Assembly (NCBI GenBank): GCA_017543165.1
Contig: JAFYGL010000534.1
Coordinates: 1-5,035 of the forward strand
Direction: 5' to 3'
DNA: 5,035 nt
From: Victivallales bacterium
GTDB taxonomy: Bacteria; Verrucomicrobiota; Lentisphaeria; Oligosphaerales; Oligosphaeraceae
Part shown: positions 1 through 5,035 of the stretch, one piece after another
Numbering within the stretch: position 1 is the stretch's first letter
Layout of the letters: each line of letters opens with the position of its first letter
Position numbers and translations under genes: made by a program
The notes under the pieces: model-generated
Database searches by the model: none
What the model was told of the DNA's origin: nothing
What the model saw: the letters and a program-made list of their open reading frames with translations, nothing else

Positions 1-1
1 C

Positions 2-76
2 AGGTCCATGAATACGAACTACTCCAGTTATTACACGAACAAGATCATGCCCGCAGGCGTGCAGGCGACTGATTGA
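2..76 (+). CDS. 3' end of an upstream gene (partial, unidentified)
   Basis: The window opens inside what is probably a coding region: the frame starting at base 2 stays open for 24 codons to a TGA at 74-76. It ends in a Tyr/Asn/Thr/Ser-rich tail (NYSSYYTNKIMPAGVQATD). I prefer this frame because most of its codons end in G or C (aac, tac, acg, aag, cag), as in the two complete genes downstream. The frame starting at base 1 is also open, to a TGA at 70-72, but has poorer codon use (tta, cta, gaa, caa). The third frame stops at once. Too little protein is visible to name a family. A polar, aromatic tail would suit a secreted protein, but that is a guess. It ends 44 bases before the next gene and may or may not share its transcript. 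Confidence 0.5.
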   Translation, partial: RSMNTNYSSYYTNKIMPAGVQATD

Positions 77-89
77 GCATACGGCTCAA
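73..89 (+). terminator. Small stem-loop overlapping the upstream stop codon; weak terminator candidate
   Basis: TTGAGC (73-78) and GCTCAA (84-89) form a perfect 6-bp inverted repeat around a 5-base loop (ATACG). It is followed by an AT-rich stretch (ATAATTTGTGTT) rather than a clean T run. The stem includes the TGA at 74-76 of the probable upstream gene. It could be a weak Rho-independent terminator or a processing/attenuation hairpin between the two genes. With only six base pairs and no uninterrupted U tract, the termination call is tentative. Confidence 0.4.
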
Positions 90-112
90 ATAATTTGTGT
101 TAAATACTTTGC

Positions 113-120
113 GAGGTGAT
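113..120 (+). promoter_or_regulatory. Ribosome binding site that fixes the start of the large gene at 121
   Basis: GAGGTGAT (113-120) is an eight-base match to the complement of the usual 3' end of bacterial 16S rRNA. It lies directly before the ATG at 121, with the GAGG core four bases upstream. In-frame GTG (97) and TTG (109) codons precede it, but the bases before 97 (GGCTCAAATAATTT) have no Shine-Dalgarno match. Starting at 121 also gives a clean signal peptide (Arg-Arg then a hydrophobic stretch), so 121 is chosen over 97. Confidence 0.75.
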
Positions 121-3100
121 ATGCGGCGCATTTCTTTGTTTTCGTTTGTATTGTCTATTCTTTTTTTCAGCGCCGCGTATTGCGTTGAATTGCGTTTGGA
201 GCCAGGCGCGTCCGTTTCAGGCGGCATATACGATTTTTCCGTGAAGGGCGCCTGCGCGACTGTCCAGAAAAGCGAGGCGTTTAATGCGGGCGAGCGTGGG
301 CTAACGATAAGCGCGGCGGTCAAATTTAGTTCCACGCCGAAGATTGAGGGCAGTGGGCTTGACGAGAACAAGGCCATTATCTACAACATGGATGTCATCG
401 CCTCGAAGGGCGGCGAATTCGTGTTTGCCAGGCGGGCGGATGCCTGGGTGAACCAGATGTACCTCAATTTCAAAGACGGAGGCGAATGGAAGGTGCCACT
501 GAAACTCGGTGGCAAGACGCATAAGCTGGGCACCTGGGCGATATGGACCGTCACCATGTTGCCGCAGATAGACGTGGCGCAGGGCAGGCGCCAGACCACT
601 GTCAGATTCTACATGAATGGGGAACTGGTGCACCAGCAGGAGGTGCAAGGCGTGCCCGCCTTGAATCAGCAGCCCATAATAATTGGCAAGGGACAGGGCA
701 TAAAGGACGAGGAATGGGGCTTCAAGGGCAGTCTGGCGGAACTTGAAATCGTGCCGAAGGCATTGGAGGAGGAGGAAGTCCAGGAACTGGTTTCCAAATC
801 CAGGCTGGTGAAACTGTCCTTCCGCCAGGCGCACAAGCTTACGCCAGGTTTTCTTGCCGCATTTGCGAATGTGGAGAAGGGCGCCTCCGATACTGGCAAG
901 TGGATGCTTGAGGCACTGAAGAAAGCCGTTGTCAATGGCCTGCCTGAAAGCCAGGTGCTGGAGTTGCTGAAGTCAAATGAGAAGACATTTGCCGAGAAGG
1001 ATGCGGCAAGTATTGCAAAGAGGCTGGGGCAGGGCGGCAAGCCATTGGAAAACGGCGAACTCCGCAAGATGCCAAAGGAAGGCCTTGAAAAACTAATCTT
1101 GTCCGCTACGGGAAAAAGCGCCTTGCGCTTGTTCTGCACAGGAAAATGGGATGTTCTGGTGCTGGAGGGCGAGGGCATTGGAACCTCGCCATTGCTGGGC
1201 ATGCGCGAGCATTGCGGCAATTCGCTGTGCCGTGAATTGCTTGGGAACGAGCCTTTGTCATGGAAACTGGAACTGCCTGACGGCAAGAAACTGAAGGCGG
1301 TTTCTCCATACGAATACAAGTGGCGCTGTATTCCTGTGAAGAGCGGCAAGGGCGCAGGGGCCTGGCTTGCATATTGGATGTTGCCAGACAATCGCCTGGT
1401 GTATATGAACATGGCGTTTATGGATGACATGGCGGATTTGTCCTTGGATGCAATTGGCTATGATGAGGGGGCTCTGCCCGTGAACGTGCAGTTCCCCATA
1501 TTGCAGTTCGCGCATAAGAAAGAAGGGACGGACTACCTGGTGCATGCGGTGCAGGGCGGCTGCAACATCCCGAATCCAATCTCGGCGGAACTGTCCCAGG
1601 GCACCTGGTATCCGTGCGGGCATCTGTCAATGCAGTTCGGCGCCTATTATGATGATGCATCGGGCATTTACTTCTCGCCTGAGGATAGGGCGTTTGGCAT
1701 TTTCCGCTACGGAGCAAGAGGCCGCAAGGACAATCTTCAGGTGCAGTGGACATTTCCACAGGCACGGCATTGCGATGTGCCGTTCTATGCCCACATCAGG
1801 CTGCGGGCATTCCAGGGCGACTGGTTTGATGCGGCGCAGGTTTACAAGAAACATTTTGCGCTTGCAAACTTCAAACCACGCAGGAGGCAGCCTTGGTTTG
1901 AGGAAAATTGCTTCTGGCTGAGCCACTGGACATATAACGAAAAGGAACTCAAGAATATGCCGAGCCTGATGGCGGGCATACGCAAGTTCATGGAAATGCC
2001 AATGTCAGTGCACTGGTATCGCTGGGTGGACAATGGCAAGGGCGGCTGGCCTCATTTCAAACCCAAGGAGGGCGTGAAGGAGGCAAACGAGAAAATGCTG
2101 AAGGACGGCGTTTTCACAACGGCGTATATCGACACGCGCCTTTGGTCCGAACTGGATGGCCCAGGAAACAAGACCGACTGGGAATATTCCGCCAAGGGCA
2201 AGCCAAGTGCCGCTGTGAACTGGGACGGCAGCCTGAACAAGGAACGCTACCGCGCGGCCTGCGAGGATGTTGTCATGTGCCCGAATGCAAAGGTGTGGCA
2301 GGAGACCATGGCGGCCTCCTGCTTGGATGTGGCAAAGGCGGGCTTCAAGGGCATATACCATGACCAGGTCGGGGCATCCCGTCCATTCCCCTGCTATCCA
2401 GGCGATGTGAAAAAACACAATCACATTCCAGGCGAGCCCCATGCCTGGACCAGAGGCTACTACGAGATGTTCGCACGCATCAACATGGAACTTGGCCAAT
2501 TCCCAGATGTGGTGCACACCACGGAGGATGCCAATGACGCGTATATCAACCAGTTTGACGCATTCCTGCCCTGGCGCTGGGTGCAGCAGAACCAGATACC
2601 CCTTTTTGCGGCTGTGTATGCTGGGCATACGCAGTTCATGGGGCGTGTGTATGACAATTCAGGCAAGGGCACTTTCCTGTCCCATTTTGTGAAGTCGGGC
2701 ACTCAACTGGTTAATGGCGAGCAGATAGGCTGGTTTACATACACGTACCTTAAGCGTCCAGCATTCGCCTTGTATGTGAAGCGTCTTTGCCATACACGGA
2801 AGATGCTGCTTGGCTACATGAACAGCGGGGACATGGAGCACCCAGTGCGCTACCAGCAGGCGCCAGCGTCGCAGACCACTCTCTGGGGGCAGGGAAGCGG
2901 CAAGCCCGCCAATGTCACGCTGCCTGCGATTCTGAGCAGTTCCTGGAGAGCGCAGGACGGCAAGGAAGTGGTCATTTTCCTGAACACGGCGGAGACGCCG
3001 CAGAAGGCGCTGCCCATTGTGCCAGAGAAGGGAACATGGTATTCCTGCAAGGCGGATGGCTCGTGCACGATGCTCAAGCCAGGCGCTGTGCCGATGGAGA

Positions 3101-3624
3101 TTGCCGCGCAGAGGCTTGAGTTGTGGAGCAATGACGCAAACGAGGCCAGGCGCCTTGCCGAGGAACTTAAGCGCTTCGAGACCTTTGAGTTTGCGGAATT
3201 GGGCAGGCATTTCGGCATTCTGGCTCCAGGCGCCTCTTTGCCAGTCAAGGTGGATTTCGATGAAATGGAGAACGCAAGGGCACGCACAGGCAAGGGCTGC
3301 CTGGAACTCAAGGGCGATGCGTCAAAGACCATAAACCGTAAATTGACTTTGCTGCTGGAGCCAGGTGCGCGATATCGTGTGTCCCTCTGGCTGCGTAAGG
3401 AAGGCGCCTCCACATGCCGCGTCTCCGCGTCCAACTACAGCAAGGGTAACAAGCTCAAGCACTACTTCTACAAGGAGGCGAAGGTGCCAGCGGATGACGC
3501 CTGGCACCAGTTCAGCACTGAGTTCACCACCGATGCTGAACTGCATAACGTGGGGCTTTATATACACAATGTGAAGTCCCAGGGCATTGTTTTTTGCGAT
3601 GACGTCGTCATTGAGAAACTATAA
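121..3624 (+). CDS. Secreted LamG plus DUF6259-like (putative glycoside hydrolase) multidomain protein
   Basis: Predicted exported protein of 1167 residues, probably acting on a polysaccharide or glycan outside the cytoplasm. Seen in the sequence: a signal peptide at 1-21 (MRRISLFSFVLSILFFSAAYC, cleavage near SAA/YC or AYC/VE). A LamG/concanavalin-A-like jelly roll spans ~56-220, with an FYMNGE strand and a closing FKGSLAELEIVPKAL motif. A helical linker covers ~225-330 and a beta-rich, mutarotase-like region ~335-585. A TIM-barrel-like core covers ~590-900, a small beta domain ~930-1003, and a CBM-like jelly roll ~1035-1167 (EPGARYRVSLWLR at 1080-1092, DDVVIEKL at the end). The core holds HWYRW (631-635), AYIDTR (668-673), MCPNAKVW (719-726), GIYHDQVG (744-751), CYPGDVKKHNH (758-768) and HTTEDAND (799-806). 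These resemble the DUF6259 family, which is common in PVC bacteria and has no established reaction as far as I know. Asp748 and Glu802 are the best catalytic candidates (inference). Cys21 is not preceded by a good lipobox. The reading frame is intact throughout. The next gene follows after 13 bases, so the two are likely one operon. Existence and secretion are near certain; the hydrolase assignment is moderate. Confidence 0.9.
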   Translation: MRRISLFSFVLSILFFSAAYCVELRLEPGASVSGGIYDFSVKGACATVQKSEAFNAGERGLTISAAVKFSSTPKIEGSGLDENKAIIYNMDVIASKGGEFVFARRADAWVNQMYLNFKDGGEWKVPLKLGGKTHKLGTWAIWTVTMLPQIDVAQGRRQTTVRFYMNGELVHQQEVQGVPALNQQPIIIGKGQGIKDEEWGFKGSLAELEIVPKALEEEEVQELVSKSRLVKLSFRQAHKLTPGFLAAFANVEKGASDTGKWMLEALKKAVVNGLPESQVLELLKSNEKTFAEKDAASIAKRLGQGGKPLENGELRKMPKEGLEKLILSATGKSALRLFCTGKWDVLVLEGEGIGTSPLLGMREHCGNSLCRELLGNEPLSWKLELPDGKKLKAVSPYEYKWRCIPVKSGKGAGAWLAYWMLPDNRLVYMNMAFMDDMADLSLDAIGYDEGALPVNVQFPILQFAHKKEGTDYLVHAVQGGCNIPNPISAELSQGTWYPCGHLSMQFGAYYDDASGIYFSPEDRAFGIFRYGARGRKDNLQVQWTFPQARHCDVPFYAHIRLRAFQGDWFDAAQVYKKHFALANFKPRRRQPWFEENCFWLSHWTYNEKELKNMPSLMAGIRKFMEMPMSVHWYRWVDNGKGGWPHFKPKEGVKEANEKMLKDGVFTTAYIDTRLWSELDGPGNKTDWEYSAKGKPSAAVNWDGSLNKERYRAACEDVVMCPNAKVWQETMAASCLDVAKAGFKGIYHDQVGASRPFPCYPGDVKKHNHIPGEPHAWTRGYYEMFARINMELGQFPDVVHTTEDANDAYINQFDAFLPWRWVQQNQIPLFAAVYAGHTQFMGRVYDNSGKGTFLSHFVKSGTQLVNGEQIGWFTYTYLKRPAFALYVKRLCHTRKMLLGYMNSGDMEHPVRYQQAPASQTTLWGQGSGKPANVTLPAILSSSWRAQDGKEVVIFLNTAETPQKALPIVPEKGTWYSCKADGSCTMLKPGAVPMEIAAQRLELWSNDANEARRLAEELKRFETFEFAELGRHFGILAPGASLPVKVDFDEMENARARTGKGCLELKGDASKTINRKLTLLLEPGARYRVSLWLRKEGASTCRVSASNYSKGNKLKHYFYKEAKVPADDAWHQFSTEFTTDAELHNVGLYIHNVKSQGIVFCDDVVIEKL

Positions 3625-3628
3625 GGAG
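3622..3628 (+). promoter_or_regulatory. Ribosome binding site of the second gene, overlapping the stop of the first
   Basis: TAAGGAG (3622-3628) is a strong Shine-Dalgarno match lying nine bases before the ATG at 3638. Its TAA is the stop codon of the large upstream gene. A ribosome finishing the first gene would therefore arrive on this site, which favours translational coupling. With a 13-base gap there is no room for a separate conventional promoter between the genes. Confidence 0.8.
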
Positions 3629-3637
3629 AATTGATAC

Positions 3638-4888
3638 ATGAGAATCAAGTTTTTTTTGATTGCTGCGTTTGCATTGTGCATGAGTGCATTTGCCGCGCCT
3701 GACATGTCTTTGGTGTCTGGCGACTACAAGATTGTGTTTGACATCGGTGAAAAGGCGAAATGCAGCATTGTGCAGATATTCTACAAGGATGTGGAATTGG
3801 GCACGCGTACTGGATGGTACGGCACTGTGTTCTGCCCAGCCAGTGGAAAATACATCGGCGCAGGCCATAGCGAGGGCGGCAGCGAGGTGGTCAAGGAGAC
3901 TAGCATGACTGTGGACGGCAAACCAGGCGTCATCCAGGCTGGGACTGTCAGCGGGCAGGAAATCGTGCTTCACAAGGTTACCAATCTGGCGAATCTTCAA
4001 CTTGAGGTCACCTGGCGTCTTACGCCCGAGGGGCTGGACATAAGCAAGCAGATCGAGGCGAAGGCGGACCAGGTGTTCCATTTAATGTACATCTTCCAGA
4101 AGTGCTGGAGCAACAAGAGCACCGACTATGTTCTTTTCAGGATGAATGGCACTTCCAGTACAGGCACGTTCCCGCCGCCAGAGCCAAAGCCAACGCAGAG
4201 CAACATAACCTGGCCAATCAGGGAGGCTGCGGGTTGCTACTGCATTTCACAGTACTTGGCGGGCAGCAAGGCGGCGCACCTGACATTCCTGGCGGATTTC
4301 AGCGACGCACCTGGAAGCAACAAGGTCTGGAACGTGAAGGGCTACCACAAGCAGTATTTTGAACTTCAATTGCCAAAACATATCCAGGCAGGCTTCAAAT
4401 CGCCCTTGTACAGGATGATCATACGCGGCTTCAATGCGGAAAACCAGGAGGAATGGAAGGCAAAGGCGACTGCCCTCAAGGATGAACTGGTGGTCAAGTA
4501 TCCTTTGTTCAAAGACCATCTGGAGCCATTGAACGGCACCGCAATCACCATGCCGCCTTCGCCTGGCAAGCAGCAGATAAGGAAGGTTACCTTGAATGTG
4601 CAGCCCGATACCAACTACAGCATCTCCTTCCAAATCAGCAAGACCCAGGGCATGAGCAAGGCCATCACGCACCATTATGCCTTCGTTGGGTATTACGACG
4701 CCGCAAACAAGAAGTATCCACAATTGGCCCAATTGGCGAAAAACGTGCCATTTGACGGCGAGTTCCACAAGGAGCAGGCCGTCTTCCATACGCCTGCCTC
4801 TGGCGAAACCGTGTACCTCTACCTCTACAACAGCCACTCAGACGGCACTGTGGTAGTCAAGGACATCGTGCTGGACAAGCAGAAGTAG
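3638..4888 (+). CDS. Secreted protein of unknown family with C-terminal jelly-roll-like region
   Basis: Predicted exported protein of 416 residues; I do not recognise its family. The N-terminus is a textbook signal peptide (MRIKFFLIAAFALCMSAFA, cleavage after Ala19 or Ala20). Residues ~25-285 are rich in alternating beta-strand patterns with conserved-looking aromatics (GTRTGWYGTVFCP at 55-67, LEVTWRLTPEGLDIS at 122-136, FHLMYIFQKCW at 147-157). This would suit a mutarotase-like or other large beta-sandwich. A short, more helical stretch (EEWKAKATALKDELVVKYP, 271-289) leads to a second region, ~311-416, that reads as a carbohydrate-binding-type jelly roll (VQPDTNYSISFQI at 321-333, GTVVVKDIVLDK at 403-414). 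That region is similar in layout to the end of the neighbouring large protein. Mature-part cysteines are at 42, 66, 156, 200 and 202. I see no lyase or hydrolase catalytic motif I can name. Its position directly after the putative hydrolase, with a coupled ribosome site, suggests a glycan-binding or accessory enzyme role in the same process. That role is inference from context only. Confidence 0.9.
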   Translation: MRIKFFLIAAFALCMSAFAAPDMSLVSGDYKIVFDIGEKAKCSIVQIFYKDVELGTRTGWYGTVFCPASGKYIGAGHSEGGSEVVKETSMTVDGKPGVIQAGTVSGQEIVLHKVTNLANLQLEVTWRLTPEGLDISKQIEAKADQVFHLMYIFQKCWSNKSTDYVLFRMNGTSSTGTFPPPEPKPTQSNITWPIREAAGCYCISQYLAGSKAAHLTFLADFSDAPGSNKVWNVKGYHKQYFELQLPKHIQAGFKSPLYRMIIRGFNAENQEEWKAKATALKDELVVKYPLFKDHLEPLNGTAITMPPSPGKQQIRKVTLNVQPDTNYSISFQISKTQGMSKAITHHYAFVGYYDAANKKYPQLAQLAKNVPFDGEFHKEQAVFHTPASGETVYLYLYNSHSDGTVVVKDIVLDKQK

Positions 4889-4892
4889 TTGT

Positions 4893-4914
4893 CAGTGGAC
4901 AGTGGACAGTGGGG
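4893..4914 (+). repeat. Heptamer tandem repeat, left arm (AGTGGAC units)
   Basis: Two exact copies of AGTGGAC (4894-4900 and 4901-4907) plus a degenerate third (AGTGGGG, 4908-4914) begin five bases after the stop of the second gene. Bases 4895-4912 can pair with 5016-5033 at 16 of 18 positions; the mismatches fall once per heptamer. This makes it the left arm of an interrupted inverted repeat. Confidence 0.75.
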
Positions 4915-4941
4915 GATTGCCTCTGGCGTGGCGCAGGTGAT

Positions 4942-4964
4942 GTGGGCGCCGAGGTGGCGCCCAT
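4942..4964 (+). terminator. GC-rich hairpin after the two-gene unit; possible terminator without a T tract
   Basis: GGGCGCC (4944-4950) and GGCGCCC (4956-4962) form a perfect 7-bp stem around GAGGT. A T-A pair (4943/4963) and a G-T wobble (4942/4964) extend it to nine. It is the strongest local hairpin after the second gene (stop at 4886-4888). The following bases (TCAGGTTGCC) are not a U tract, so a classical intrinsic terminator is doubtful. It may instead protect the 3' end of the mRNA, or be the core of the repeat element that surrounds it. Confidence 0.45.
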
Positions 4965-5010
4965 TCAGGTTGCCTTGGCGGGAACGGCATTCTTGGCAGT
5001 AATACATAAA

Positions 5011-5035
5011 ACAGTCCACAGTCCACAGTCCACAG
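5011..5035 (+). repeat. Heptamer tandem repeat, right arm (ACAGTCC units), cut by window end
   Basis: Three exact copies of ACAGTCC (5011-5017, 5018-5024, 5025-5031) followed by ACAG run up to the last base, so the array probably continues outside the window. Read on the other strand the unit is GGACTGT. This differs by one base from the GGACAGT unit of the left arm, so the two arrays face each other across about 98 bases. Confidence 0.8.

Larger units (their letters stand above)
4893..5035. repeat. Candidate structured intergenic repeat element (heptamer arms around a hairpin)
   Basis: The 147 bases after the second gene hold no convincing gene but are clearly structured: left heptamer array, GC-rich hairpin near the middle, right heptamer array in opposite orientation. 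This could be an interspersed non-autonomous repeat (MITE- or REP-like), a structured 3' untranslated region, or two unrelated simple repeats. No target-site duplication can be judged because the right side is cut by the window end. The element-level call is inference; the arms and hairpin are seen directly. Confidence 0.4.

Noticed and set aside
101..106. TAAATA as a -10 promoter element upstream of the large gene
   Set aside because: It matches only half of the consensus and has no convincing -35 partner at normal spacing. A promoter here cannot be supported by sequence alone.
97..120. Earlier GTG (97) or TTG (109) start for the large gene
   Set aside because: There is no ribosome binding site before 97. 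The GAGGTGAT at 113-120 would be inside the coding region, and the extension would put an unneeded polar stretch before the signal peptide.
166..183. Lipoprotein signal (Cys21) in the large protein
   Set aside because: The residues before the Cys are Ala-Ala-Tyr. Tyr at -1 and the lack of a Leu at -3 do not fit a standard lipobox, so ordinary signal peptidase I cleavage is preferred.
759..777. Purine-rich GGAGGAGGAGGAAG resembling an internal ribosome site
   Set aside because: It encodes Glu-Glu-Glu-Glu inside the large gene, no start codon follows at suitable spacing, and no independent gene begins there.
666..1430. Long open frame on the minus strand (254 codons) inside the large gene
   Set aside because: It lies wholly antisense to a convincing multidomain protein. 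Its translation is Ser/Pro/Phe-rich with no recognisable domain, as expected from the complement of a GC-rich-wobble gene.
249..3405. Many GGCGCC palindromes along the large gene
   Set aside because: They mostly follow from frequent Gly-Ala and neighbouring codons (ggc gcc) in a GC-rich-wobble gene. Spacing is irregular, so I do not read them as operator or uptake sites.
4825..5019. Minus-strand open frame of 64 codons across the repeat region
   Set aside because: It begins inside the heptamer array and ends antisense to the second gene. I see no Shine-Dalgarno match before its GTG start and recognise no domain. The Cys-containing start looks accidental.

Overview
This window looks like a piece of a bacterial chromosome from a polysaccharide-degrading lineage, most likely the Planctomycetes-Verrucomicrobia-Lentisphaerae (PVC) group. 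Within that group a Lentisphaerae/Victivallis-like or Kiritimatiellae-like host is my best guess. This rests on three things: a very large secreted protein that joins a LamG fold to what I read as a DUF6259-type glycosidase barrel, GC-rich wobble positions, and heptamer tandem repeats between genes. I have no marker gene to confirm the taxonomy.

Layout, all on the plus strand: (1) bases 1-76 probably hold the last codons of an upstream gene (stop at 74-76). (2) A short intergenic gap carries a small perfect stem-loop (73-89) overlapping that stop, then a strong Shine-Dalgarno sequence (113-120). (3) Bases 121-3624 encode a 1167-residue secreted multidomain protein: signal peptide, LamG/concanavalin-A-like domain, helical linker, beta-sandwich, TIM-barrel-like catalytic candidate, small beta domain, C-terminal jelly-roll. 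(4) After 13 bases with its own Shine-Dalgarno sequence, bases 3638-4888 encode a second secreted protein of 416 residues with no family I recognise, whose last ~105 residues look like another jelly-roll. (5) The last 147 bases are non-coding and structured: a GGACAGT-type heptamer repeat, a GC-rich hairpin, and an oppositely oriented heptamer repeat running off the window end.

The two complete genes are almost certainly co-transcribed and both are exported, so the simplest reading is a small glycan-degradation unit. In it, the large protein would be the hydrolase (family unassigned by me beyond DUF6259-like) and the small one a glycan-binding or accessory partner. The substrate cannot be read from the sequence. 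No tRNA, rRNA, CRISPR array, transposase or transcription-factor gene is visible. The main points for follow-up are the biochemically undefined enzyme candidate with its partner, and the heptamer-flanked structured element after the second gene.
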